Shown here in pieces: positions 1 to 8,120 of a stretch of 13,531 nt of DNA (positions are counted from its first letter, which is position 1; every line of letters begins with the position of its first letter). Location: contig JAUJNC010000096.1 in NCBI GenBank assembly GCA_030446525.1, forward strand, positions 2,109-15,639. The letters run 5' to 3'. This DNA is from Armatimonadaceae bacterium (GTDB lineage Bacteria > Armatimonadota > Armatimonadia > Armatimonadales > Armatimonadaceae). Made by a program: the position numbers and the translations under genes. The notes below the pieces were generated by a model that worked only from the letters and a program-made list of their open reading frames with translations, did no database searches and was not told where the DNA came from.

Positions 1-227
1 AGACCCTCGACCTCGTCGGCCAGCGCGTCCCGCGTGAACGCTGGGAGATGCTGAAGGGCGCCCTGGGCGGCGAGCCCGGTGAGCGCGTCGCCAGCCTCGT
101 CGGCGAGCTGGGGCTACCGAGCCGCCTCTCGGAGGTTGGGGTGCCGGAGGAGGACCTCGACGCCATCGCCGAAGAGTTCGGGGAGCGGGCGGACGTCGCC
201 CGCGAGATCCTGCGCCGGGCCTACTAG
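1..227 (+). CDS. Iron-containing alcohol dehydrogenase / maleylacetate reductase-like protein, C-terminal fragment
   Basis: This is the end of a gene whose start lies to the left of the window. The frame beginning at base 3 is open to a TAG at 225-227 and encodes about 74 residues. The fragment includes LGLPSRLSEVGVPEEDLDAI, an acidic helix, and the end EILRRAY. The short helix carrying a 'GLPxRLxxVGVPxEDL' pattern matches, from memory, the C-terminal helical domain of group III Fe-dependent alcohol dehydrogenases and maleylacetate reductases. Those enzymes use NAD(P)H on alcohols/aldehydes or on maleylacetate. The metal-binding and nucleotide-binding parts lie outside the window, so neither the substrate nor catalytic competence can be judged. 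It is the only plus-strand gene here and converges on the patatin gene, with 28 nt between the two stop codons. I saw no convincing terminator hairpin in that gap. Confidence 0.6.
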   Translation, partial: TLDLVGQRVPRERWEMLKGALGGEPGERVASLVGELGLPSRLSEVGVPEEDLDAIAEEFGERADVAREILRRAY

Positions 228-255
228 CTCCCGCGCTCCGACGCTATTTGCGGCG

Positions 256-3200
256 CTAGCCGCGGTCCAGAAGCTCGTAGGCCGCGCTCGTGGCCGCGAC
301 GTAGACTGCGTGGTGGAAGGCGTCTATGGCGACCTCCTTGGCGCCCCAGGTCCAGAAAGGCGGCGCGACGCCGAGGGAGGGGAGCATGACCTGCTCGGAG
401 CCCCATACCGCCCCGAAGTGCGCGGCTGCGGCGCCGGTGCCCGAGAGGCCCACCGCGCCGAGAGCCCCGCGCGCCGCGCCCCTGCCAGACGGCATTCTCC
501 GCGAGTGCCTCGGCGAGCACGATCGGCACCTCCTCATGGACGATCTCGTACTGCTGCCGCCGGAGCAGCAGGTCACGCAGCCTTTCCAGACACGGGTCGG
601 CCCCCGGTACGAAGGGCGCGGTTCCGCAGGCCCCGCGTAGCCACGCCCGCAGATCCTCCCGAAGCGCGAAGTACGGATCGAGCAGGAGCCGGCCGAAAGG
701 GTCCGCCCCGGCATGGGCCGCCTCCCGGTTCGGCGCCAGCGGCTGCTCCGAGCCGACGGCATCGCCCCGGAGCACATAGCCTTCGATCGCCGCCAGCACG
801 CGCTCCCATGCCGATCCGTCCACCTGGAGAAGTCGCTGGAGGCGGCTGCGGTCGAGAAGGGTGTCAATGATCGCCCCCGCACCGTCCAGCCGGCCCCACA
901 AGATATCGTTGGCACGCCAGGAACGCTTGAAAAAGCCGCCCAGGTTCGCCAGAACGTCCCCAGCGACCTTGTAGCGCGGGTCCTCCTCGGAAAGCGCCGT
1001 CTGCACGTCGCGCGGGCTGATGTGCACCAGCTCGATCTGGTAGCGACTCTTCAGGTCGGCGGCCTCCTCAACAGGGAAAAGAAAAACGTCCATGTGGCGC
1101 AGCGCATCGCCGACCGCGGAGACGTCGGCCATCTCGCCGTTGTCGCCCAGCGCCCAGGTGAGCGGGACGGGCGCGCCGCCCGTATGGCTTCCGCCGCGGG
1201 AGCGCAGTTCCCGCAGCACCGGCGCAAGCAGGTCAGCCGCCTCGTGTACCACCTGATCGACGCGTCGGCTGATCTGCTCCACAATCAGGATCGGTGTCCC
1301 AGCGCGAACGGCGTTCCGTCCTATCTCAACCCAGGTATTCCGCTGGTCACGCTGGCACCGGAGGCGCTCGATCTTCTGGTCGTCTGCTTCCGCAGGGTCC
1401 TCCCCGTCCGGCGTGCCCCGCAGCGTCGCACAGATGCCGCGGCTCCGGTCTCCCATCTCCTTTCTGAAGTCTTTTTTGAAGCCGCTCATCTCCGCGCTTG
1501 TCGCCGCGTCGAACGGATCGTAATGGCGGAGGAATTGCCGCAAACACCCTACCAACAGATACCAGACGCGGTCCACAGCGCTCTCGGCGTCTGGCGTATC
1601 GGGAGCCGCCGTGTTCATCGCTATTTTGAACTCGTCGGACTCCGCAATCGTGGCCGCGACCAGAGCCAGGTTCTCGTCCACGATCTCGCCCAAGTCGCGC
1701 AGGTGGTACAGGTCTCGCAGCCGCTGCTTCACCGCGTCGTAGACACCCGCGCCTTCCATTTCCAGTCTAGCGCGGGCGTCTTGGCGGCGCTGCTGCGTGT
1801 CCTCCGGGGTGGAGGCCTCCGCGTATAGCGCCCGGTATACCTCATCGACGGCGTTCATGATCTTGCGCTTCAGGAACCCGGTATCCACATCATCCAGCTT
1901 AAAGATCGCGTCAGGGTGCGCGGGTTCGGGAGCCTTAGCCTCGTTGACGAAGTCCCGGCAGCTGTCCAGCATCCGCTGGAACAGCCGTGTACGCACCCAC
2001 CGCAGGGCCTCCGCGCGCGCGCGGCGTTTTCGCTCCGCCGCCTCGGTGAGCCCGTCACCTTTTTCCGCACCGCCGAAACCCTCTAGCCCCAGGCTTTGCT
2101 CCCACAGGCCCACCAGCTGGTTGCGCATGTCGCGAAGGCACACGTCGACCCAGAGGTTATGCTGCTGCGCCTGAGGCCGGATGCCGCTCCCCAGCATCCG
2201 CTGCACGGCTTCCAGGGTTTCATGTACCCGCCGCGCCCGCTTGTTGTGGTCGGCCACGGACTGCAGCGCCGCGCTCAGGCTCTGCCGGCCCGGGACATCC
2301 TTGTAGAACCACAGGTTCTGTAGCGCGTTCGGCGCCTTGGCAATGCGCGAGGTCCGCAGCGCCTCCGGCTGCGGCTCGACGAAGAAGACCTTGCGCAGCA
2401 CTTCCCGTTCGGCAGGCCGCCGGTAAATTTCGCCCAGTACCAGATCGACCGGCTTGTTGTTGAGAAAGCCACCGTCCAGCATAAAGCTGGTCTCCGATTC
2501 CCGCCCCCGTGGCAGCTCGATGATCCCGTTCATCAGGTCCGGAGGCACCGCGGACGGTTCGAAGATGGCTGGCAGCGACGAGGTTGTCCGCGCCACCCGC
2601 GCCAGCCGTTGACTGACCGCCGCTCGGCGTCGAGCATCGTTCGGGGGCGCGCCCGGCCAGGGAGCGTCTTCGGATGGCGGTCTCATAGCCGCCACGTTCG
2701 GCTCCCGCATTCCGGCGGCGAAGTGGCTTTCACCCCGATGCGCGCGGTGCTTCAGTGCGAAGATGCCACCGTAATCGTAGGTGAAGATCGGCTTGGTGCG
2801 CGTGTCGAAGTAGGCGCGCGGCCGGCCGTCATAGTAGGTGCCGGTTACGAAAAGGTCGAGGTCGATGCAGATCTCCGTTCCGGGCGCACCCGACGGGATG
2901 CCGGGCTTCCAGCGCGGCACTTCCAGCGGGTCTGTCAAGCGTTCGAACTCCCGCGTCAGTGTCTCCAGGTAGTAGCCATTGCCACGCAGCAATGCCGTGA
3001 CGCTTCGGTCGGTCGGGCTTTGCAGCAGGGCATCGATCCCCGCCAAATTGATCCAGGTCTCCCGCAACGGTCGGAAATCTGTCCCGTTGCTCAGGGCAGC
3101 ACTCAGACAGATCGTATTGATGCCTCCCGCCGAGGTCCCGGACAAGATGTCGATATAGGCGTGTGACTGGGTAAGGCGCTTGAGCAAGCCGTAGAGCCCT

Positions 3201-3448
3201 TGTCCGTGGACCATGCGGAACAGCTCCTGGGCGACGCCGCACTCGTACACGGCCAGCGACGTGCCACCGACCATCGTCACCGCGACCCGCACCTCGCGCA
3301 CCGGCACGCGGCTCTCCTCGAACAGAGCGAACCTTCCCAGCCCATCCGCCAGCTCTCGCGCAAGCCTCTTCGCATCCTGCGCTGTCTGCTGCTTGTCCTG
3401 CGCTCCTTTGCCGTTGTCGTCGATAGGCGGCAGAGAAACAGCCTGCAT
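256..3448 (-). CDS. Patatin-like phospholipase with large C-terminal region (DUF3376-type), frameshifted near the 3' end
   Basis: This is a predicted serine acyl hydrolase acting on membrane lipids or other acyl esters. Counting from the ATG at 3448, the N-terminal patatin domain has a GGTSLAVYECGV oxyanion-type loop near residue 62, the nucleophile elbow GTSAGG (Ser about 106) and the dyad Asp in MLDGGFLNNKP (Asp about 325). About 700 further residues follow, rich in charged helices. This layout matches the family of long bacterial 'patatin-related' proteins (TIGR03607 with DUF3376). The 3448 start is preferred because GAGGTGG sits 3 nt upstream; an in-frame ATG at 3484 would add 12 residues and has no comparable site. 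Near 464-484 the frame must change. Left of there the main frame becomes Arg-rich nonsense to a stop at 224, while the next frame encodes a coherent tail (EVAIDAFHHAVYVAATSAAY) ending at a TAG at 256-258. No signal peptide or membrane segment is seen. It lies 68 nt downstream of the P450. Confidence 0.85.
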
Positions 3449-3451
3449 GAT

Positions 3452-3458
3452 CCACCTC
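3452..3458 (-). promoter_or_regulatory. Ribosome binding site of the patatin-like gene
   Basis: GAGGTGG on the minus strand, 3 nt before the ATG at 3448. It decides the start in favour of this internal ATG over the in-frame ATG at 3484. The old-yellow-enzyme gene has a similar AGGTGG site 4 nt before its start. Confidence 0.6.
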
Positions 3459-3516
3459 ACTGTGGCCCTGGTTTCCATTGCCACACTCCGAGATCACGTA
3501 CTTGTTGGCGGAACGG

Positions 3517-4836
3517 TCAGTGCGGAGGGTGGGCAAAGACGACGTCGAAGTAGTTGAACCGGTCAGGCAAGGGCCGACCGGGGTCCAGGACCGGCTTTCG
3601 CAGCAGGTACCGGTCCCGTTGGAGCAGCGTCGCCAGGAAGGCCTTGGCGAGAAATAAAGCGAGCTCCTTGCCGGCGCATCCTTGGGGTCCGTTGCTGAGG
3701 TGGTTGAAACGGTAGTCGACCCCGCCGCCGTCCAGCCACAGCTCCGGCCGGAAGGTGTCCGCGTCGGGGTACCTTTCCCGGTCGCGATGGTTGAAGCTGT
3801 TGAGGATGACCACCTGCGTCTTCGGAGGCAGGGGCATGCCTCCCAGAACGTCCTGGGCCACGGTCTCCCGGATCAGCCAGGGCGTGGTCGGCCACAGGCG
3901 CATCGCCTCCTGGACGCACCCTTCCAAATATTTGAGTCCGTCGACGCCCTGCGCGGAGGACAGATCGGCCCTCGCCATCTCCGCGCGCACCCGCTCCTGT
4001 GCCGGCGGGTAGGAGGCGATGAGCGCCAGGGCGCGCGCGGTGTTCGCGGAAAGGGTCTCGTTCATCGCGAACATCCAGTGCGGGATCTGGTTCTCCATGC
4101 GGGTCGTCTCGGTGGACGGCGCCTGCGCGCACAGGGCCACGAGGCTGTGCTCCTCCGGGGAATGAAGGTAGCCCCGTATCCGGTCGTAGAAGCCGTCGAA
4201 ATGCCGGGACTTACGCAGACCAAACGCCCGGTTGCTCTCCCGCATCATCTTCTTCAGCGTCCCCATCAGGGCGGCATCGTCCCGCGCCGCCTGGCCGAAG
4301 ATGATCCGCACACTGATCTTATCGAACAGGGCTTCGAAGTCCGCCCAGGAGCGGCAGGGACCCTCCTCCCGCCGGGAGTCGATCTCGCTCCGGATGATCG
4401 ACAGGAAATAGTCCGCATACCGGTGCGCCCCCCGGCCCGCGTCCAGGACCGCCTCGTTGAACTGTCGGCGGTCCCGCCACTCGGCGCCCCGGGAGATGGT
4501 GACGGCGCCCGGCTGGAAGTGCGACATGCCGTCGCGCTTGAGCCGGGCATCGGCGTAGATGTCCGGCGAGCGGTCCAGCACGCGCCGGATTCCGTCCGGG
4601 TCCAGGACCAGCAGGGACCGGGTGGTGAGCATGCGGATGTAGAGATAGTCGCTCCCGTACTTCCGGCGCAGGCGACGGCCGAACCGGACCGACAGGGGAT
4701 CCGGGTGGAACTTCGTCCAGAAGGAGACCCAGGACCGGTTCCGGGTGAAGAGCCCCTGCAGGTACGCGGGGACCACCTGGCCCAGGTTATAGGAGAGGCT
4801 GTCCAGCAGCGATACGGTAGGAATATTCCGGGACAT
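3517..4836 (-). CDS. Cytochrome P450
   Basis: A heme-thiolate enzyme of about 439 residues, a normal length for a soluble bacterial P450. Visible signatures, counted from the ATG at 4836, are the C-helix WRDRR (Trp 120, Arg 124), the I-helix AMNET (257-261), the K-helix ExxR as EAMR (310-313), the aromatic region FRPELW, and the heme loop LSNGPQGCAGKE with axial Cys 387. In the I-helix the usual Gly of A-G-x-[DE]-T is Met, but the acidic-Thr pair is kept. No N-terminal membrane anchor is evident. The frame stays open to 4974, but that extension is basic and low-complexity; AGAGG 9 nt before 4836 supports the shorter start. No ferredoxin or reductase gene is in the window. It sits 201 nt after the PEP-CTERM gene and 68 nt before the patatin gene. 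The substrate cannot be named. Next to a peroxidase-type dioxygenase, a hydroperoxide-using P450 (isomerase, lyase or peroxygenase) is as plausible as a monooxygenase. Confidence 0.93.
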   Translation of the reverse strand: MSRNIPTVSLLDSLSYNLGQVVPAYLQGLFTRNRSWVSFWTKFHPDPLSVRFGRRLRRKYGSDYLYIRMLTTRSLLVLDPDGIRRVLDRSPDIYADARLKRDGMSHFQPGAVTISRGAEWRDRRQFNEAVLDAGRGAHRYADYFLSIIRSEIDSRREEGPCRSWADFEALFDKISVRIIFGQAARDDAALMGTLKKMMRESNRAFGLRKSRHFDGFYDRIRGYLHSPEEHSLVALCAQAPSTETTRMENQIPHWMFAMNETLSANTARALALIASYPPAQERVRAEMARADLSSAQGVDGLKYLEGCVQEAMRLWPTTPWLIRETVAQDVLGGMPLPPKTQVVILNSFNHRDRERYPDADTFRPELWLDGGGVDYRFNHLSNGPQGCAGKELALFLAKAFLATLLQRDRYLLRKPVLDPGRPLPDRFNYFDVVFAHPPH

Positions 4837-4921
4837 TGCTCTGTGCCTCTGGCGTACGCTCCGGGCGGGTGAACCTCCCCGCTCCCATCCGTTACGCCGA
4901 AACCGGGATTTGATTTCAGGA

Positions 4922-4948
4922 GTCCTGCTCCTCCGGGAGGAGCAGGAC
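4922..4948 (-). repeat. 27-nt near-perfect palindrome between the PEP-CTERM and P450 genes
   Basis: Bases 4922-4948 form an inverted repeat with arms GTCCTGCTCCTC and GAGGAGCAGGAC, 12-13 pairing positions around almost no loop. It lies in the 201-nt gap, 90 nt after the PEP-CTERM stop and 86 nt before the P450 start. No T-run follows on either strand, so it is not a textbook intrinsic terminator. It could be an attenuating or RNA-stabilising hairpin, or a protein-binding site. The rest of the gap shows nothing I can assign. Confidence 0.6.
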
Positions 4949-5037
4949 GAGAAGAATGCTCTGGACAATGCCAAAGCTCAGGTCAACCGAACTAAAAGCG
5001 AGGCTATGGATTTCGTCGCGTTGTGCCGATACCCGGG

Positions 5038-5697
5038 TCAGGCCCGGAGGCGCCGCCCCACTATTCCCAGCACGGGCAACAACCCTGAGACGACCAGAGC
5101 GGCCGTGCCCGGCTCCGGTATAAGGATCGTTGGCGCGGGGATCGAGAGCGCCGTCCCACCACCGGCCGGTGCCTGCCTCGGATCGCTGGCAAACGTCTGG
5201 ATCGTCGGGCTTGCTCCCGTGACGTCGATCCGCAGAAAGACGTCGGAAGGGCTTCGGGTCGGCAGTTCCGAAGCCGTGTTGTCCAGAATCGCCAACGTGA
5301 AGCTGTCCGGCGTCCCTCCCGCGAAGTTCGTCGTCATCTGCACGTCGAAGGAGAGCAGGCTGCCCGGCGTGAAGCCTTGCTCGAACTCCGCCAGGAACGA
5401 GCTGCCCGGGAGCGTCACCCCGCCGGTCAGGCTGCCCGAGGTGCCGCCCAGGAGCGTCAGCGGACTTCCCGTGGCGCTGCCACCTGCGAAGGCAAAGTTC
5501 GTGAGGGTGACGGTGTTGTTGGCCGCGCCGTCGCCGTCGGTGAATTGAAAGTCGAGTGAGAAGGGGCCCGCCCCGTGTCCCACCAGCGCGGCGGTGCTCA
5601 TCTGGACGTTAAAGCCCAGGTCCGCCTGCGCCGCCGGCGCCGTGAGCAGGGCGCAGGCCAGCAGTCCGGCCAGGATCGAGAATTTCGTGTTGCGCAT
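5038..5697 (-). CDS. PEP-CTERM sorting-domain protein
   Basis: A secreted protein of 219 residues. It begins with a Sec signal peptide (positive MRNTK, hydrophobic core, probable cut after AQA at about residue 25). The mature part is beta-rich, with many Gly, Thr, Ser and Asn and few charges. The last 26 residues are a canonical PEP-CTERM tail: PEPGTAALV, a hydrophobic stretch, then the basic end GRRLRA. Such tails are recognised by an exosortase (EpsH/XrtA type), which cleaves them and delivers the protein to the envelope or matrix. No exosortase gene is in the window. The start at 5697 is secured by AAGGAGGAA 5 nt upstream, abutting the stop of the GMC gene, so the two are probably co-translated. 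The mature domain's function is unknown. The longer open frame running up to 6279 is only the out-of-frame shadow of the GMC gene's 3' end. Confidence 0.9.
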   Translation of the reverse strand: MRNTKFSILAGLLACALLTAPAAQADLGFNVQMSTAALVGHGAGPFSLDFQFTDGDGAANNTVTLTNFAFAGGSATGSPLTLLGGTSGSLTGGVTLPGSSFLAEFEQGFTPGSLLSFDVQMTTNFAGGTPDSFTLAILDNTASELPTRSPSDVFLRIDVTGASPTIQTFASDPRQAPAGGGTALSIPAPTILIPEPGTAALVVSGLLPVLGIVGRRLRA

Positions 5698-5702
5698 GTG
5701 GG

Positions 5703-5711
5703 TTCCTCCTT
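5703..5711 (-). promoter_or_regulatory. Strong ribosome binding site of the PEP-CTERM gene
   Basis: AAGGAGGAA on the minus strand, 5 nt before the ATG at 5697 and directly adjoining the TAG stop of the GMC gene (5712-5714). The arrangement suggests translational coupling and fixes the start codon. Confidence 0.75.
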
Positions 5712-7982
5712 CTACCGCATCCCCGTGCCCGCCAGCACGCGCACGCCGTACAGGTAGTCGATCGCGGTGTCGGCAGGGTTGACGAACTCCAGCACCACCG
5801 TGATCGACTCGCCCGGACTGAGAATGTCGTTCCCGCCTGGATCCACATCCAGGAACGGGCTGCCGAGCGGGGCGAGGGTGCTGGTGACGCTGGCTGCACC
5901 AAACAGGGAAGCGTTGCCGCTCAGTCCGTCCAGTACGAGCGACACCGGGCCGGAGATAGGACTGCCGCCGGTGTTGGTCAGCGTGACCTCCTGCAGGTAC
6001 CGTCCCGTCGCCCGGTCGCGCCGGAAGCCGCCGCGCGTGACGCTGACCTGGTGGGTCACGTCGGTGGCGGAGCCGTGATCCGCGAGGATAACGTCGCTCG
6101 CCTTTTCGCTGATCATATAGATCGGCGTGAGGATGAAGTATCCGGGGATGCGCGGGAAGACGGAAGCGTCGACGATACGCAGGTTCTGCGTTCCATGGAC
6201 CCGGAAGTTCGTGTCTACCACCGCCATCGGGTCGGTTGCGGGGCCCATCTTGTTGCTGCACGAAGCATGATGACCCCACGCCTCGTTTTGAACGAATTCC
6301 GCGAGTTCCTCACGCGTGTCCACCTCTGGACCGGGAATCAGCTCACCGTTTGCGATGTCCGTGAGGTGTGAGTTCATCTGCCGGAGGATCTCGATGCCGT
6401 CCACCACCGAATTCAGGTCTTCGAGATTCGTGTCGGTGCCTTCCTCGAAGTAGTGGAAGTTGATCAGGGGCGTGTCCCGTGGATCGGCGGAGCGCAGCTT
6501 CACGGTTCCGCCGCGGTTGACCGTGTGCGCCGCGAGGACCGCCCAGGTGTACTGGTTTCTTATTGTGGCGACCTCGAGGGAATAGCCGGGAAAATACCCG
6601 GAGAAGCGAGCGGGCCCGCCCAGGATGCAGATGTCGGGATCAGGGCGATTGTTGCTGATCGCGGTGTTCGTCTTCTTCAAGACGAAGTTGAGTACGCCGG
6701 TGGACGTGTAGGGTCCCCCGCCTTGCAGCCATTGGCTAAGGCAGGGATCATCCGCCTGCCCCGGTCTGCAGGTGCTGCCGAACGTGAAGTCGGAGTTCAT
6801 CTCCGTGATTACGACCGCTTCGTAGCGGTCCTGCAAGTTCTCGCCCACGCCCGGTCGGTCCACGATAGTCGGAATGCCAAGCGCGCTCAGCTCGGCCGCC
6901 GGCCCGATTCCCGACAGCTTGAGGAGCTGCGGGCTGTTGAAGGCTCCCCCCGCCAGGATCACCTCGCGTGTAACGCGCATCGTTTGTCTGGGTACCGGCT
7001 CCTCTCCCTGCTGGCTGGCATTCGGGTCGGCGCGGTAGAGATGGGGGCTTTCCAGGAACTCGACGCCCACCGCCGTCGTGCCTTCAAACAGCACGCGCGT
7101 CACCAGGGTATGCAGCTTGACGATTAGATTGTTGGGAAACGCGGCTGCGGTTTGCCGGATCAACTGGCGCGGCCCCACCCGCCGACCGTTTTGCATGAAC
7201 AGCGGGGTGTTGTAAAGCCCCTCGCGGTTCTCCAGCACGCGCCAGTCGTTCGGGTCAAGCTGCGCACTGAAGTACCGGTTGATGGTCCCAGGATCCAATC
7301 CTAGTGCCTGAACCTCGGATTGCAGAACGCGCTGAAGCTTTTCGTCCTCGGCGAAGACTTGCGGATTCGTGAACTCCGCCGGTTGCCAGCCATGAAACCC
7401 ATGCCGTGAGGGGTTCCCGCGCTGCGGAACGGCGTAGCGGCACTGCTCGAATCGTTCATAGTACCTCCGCATGTTCGTGGCGCGCCAGCTGGAGTCGCCG
7501 GTAAGGGCAGCGATGTCATCCCAGTTCGAGTTGCTCGGATACATCTCGACCAGGGCGCTGTGCACCGTGCATCCGCCCAGCCCTCCGACGCGCGGATAAT
7601 ACACGCCGTCTCGTTCTGCGACAAACTTGGTATCTTTGAGCTGGCGTTCATCGTTTGCGTAGTGACGGACGAAAAACGCCCAGCTGATGCGGGGGTCTTC
7701 GCTAGTCAACGTGTGGAAAGCGGGGAACGCGGCGATATCATCGGCCTCATCGCCTCCGGCCTCGATCAGGACGACCTTGTGGCCCGCCTTCGCAAGATTG
7801 CAGGCCAGAGGCCCCCCGCCCGCGCCGGAACCGACCACGATAAATTCGATGGGATCATCCGAACTCCGCCGGAGTGATCGGCTGCCCCCTCCAAAAACAT
7901 CTTCCGGCTTCACTGCCAAGCTGGCAAGAAGACCACCTGCGCCAATTTTCAGCAAATCTCTGCGAGAAAGTCGGGTTCTCAT
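5712..7982 (-). CDS. Tat-exported GMC-family FAD oxidoreductase with C-terminal beta-sandwich-like module
   Basis: A predicted periplasmic or surface flavoenzyme of 756 residues oxidising an alcohol or related hydroxyl group. The N-terminus has a twin-arginine signal (SRRDLLKIG, residues 6-14, then a hydrophobic stretch). The FAD-binding motif VVGSGAGGGP is at about 49-58, ending in the acidic VLIEAGG. The GMC signature GAFNSPQLLKLSGIGP follows, and the C-terminal GMC domain has the active-site HHASCSNKMG (His about 571/572). The second catalytic residue, usually His or Asn two places before a Pro, appears to be Leu (GYFILTP, about 618). Residues 636-756 form an extra beta-rich module with an LTNTGG...GPVSLVLDGL...LSPGES pattern, not part of standard GMC enzymes, which are typically about 500-600 residues. 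GGAG lies about 8 nt before the ATG at 7982. The substrate is unknown; choline-, glucose- or sterol-type assignments are not supported. Confidence 0.92.
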   Translation of the reverse strand: MRTRLSRRDLLKIGAGGLLASLAVKPEDVFGGGSRSLRRSSDDPIEFIVVGSGAGGGPLACNLAKAGHKVVLIEAGGDEADDIAAFPAFHTLTSEDPRISWAFFVRHYANDERQLKDTKFVAERDGVYYPRVGGLGGCTVHSALVEMYPSNSNWDDIAALTGDSSWRATNMRRYYERFEQCRYAVPQRGNPSRHGFHGWQPAEFTNPQVFAEDEKLQRVLQSEVQALGLDPGTINRYFSAQLDPNDWRVLENREGLYNTPLFMQNGRRVGPRQLIRQTAAAFPNNLIVKLHTLVTRVLFEGTTAVGVEFLESPHLYRADPNASQQGEEPVPRQTMRVTREVILAGGAFNSPQLLKLSGIGPAAELSALGIPTIVDRPGVGENLQDRYEAVVITEMNSDFTFGSTCRPGQADDPCLSQWLQGGGPYTSTGVLNFVLKKTNTAISNNRPDPDICILGGPARFSGYFPGYSLEVATIRNQYTWAVLAAHTVNRGGTVKLRSADPRDTPLINFHYFEEGTDTNLEDLNSVVDGIEILRQMNSHLTDIANGELIPGPEVDTREELAEFVQNEAWGHHASCSNKMGPATDPMAVVDTNFRVHGTQNLRIVDASVFPRIPGYFILTPIYMISEKASDVILADHGSATDVTHQVSVTRGGFRRDRATGRYLQEVTLTNTGGSPISGPVSLVLDGLSGNASLFGAASVTSTLAPLGSPFLDVDPGGNDILSPGESITVVLEFVNPADTAIDYLYGVRVLAGTGMR

Positions 7983-8019
7983 TCTTTTCTCCGCCTGCCC
8001 CTTGAAGCAAGGTAGATTG

Positions 8020-8078
8020 ACTATTCTCGTGCCAGCGGGGCAGTTTTGGGCACGAATAGTTTTCCCCCTTCTTGGGGG
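8020..8078. repeat. Two inverted repeats in the gap before the GMC gene
   Basis: In the 138-nt gap between the second cytochrome copy and the GMC gene, ACTATTCTCGTGCC (8020-8033) pairs with GGCACGAATAGT (8049-8060), leaving a two-base bulge. Immediately next to it, CCCCC (8064-8068) and GGGGG (8074-8078) form a small hairpin with loop TTCTT. On the plus strand the first hairpin is followed by TTTT, but no plus-strand gene needs a terminator here. On the minus strand no T-run follows. A processing site or operator upstream of the GMC gene is possible; function unproven. Confidence 0.4.
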
Positions 8079-8120
8079 CTCCCACGTGTTCTTCAGCGAT
8101 ATAGTAGGAATACTCTGCCT

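Noticed and set aside
228..255. Possible bidirectional terminator between the converging alcohol dehydrogenase and patatin genes
   Set aside because: Only short GC matches (CGC-TATTT-GCG) are present, with no stable stem and no T-tract.
713..1828. Plus-strand open frame of 371 codons opposite the patatin gene
   Set aside because: Antisense shadow of the DUF3376-type region; no domain and no ribosome site seen.
4807..4828. 22-nt stretch matching 8094-8115 at 19 of 22 positions
   Set aside because: One copy is inside the P450 coding start and the other is just after the second cytochrome's stop. A match of this quality is not surprising by chance among all pairs in a 13.5-kb window, and no further copies were seen.
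3682..4872. Plus-strand open frame of 396 codons opposite the P450 gene
   Set aside because: The opposite strand encodes a complete P450 with heme Cys, ExxR and I-helix. The plus-strand product is Arg/Gly/Val-rich without motifs.
5698..6279. N-terminal extension of the PEP-CTERM reading frame upstream of its ATG
   Set aside because: This stretch is the out-of-frame shadow of the GMC C-terminus. The signal peptide and a strong ribosome site fix the start at 5697.
7983..8120. Possible promoter for the GMC gene in the AT-richer gap (TATAT near 8100)
   Set aside because: No convincing -35/-10 pair with proper spacing could be identified by eye.
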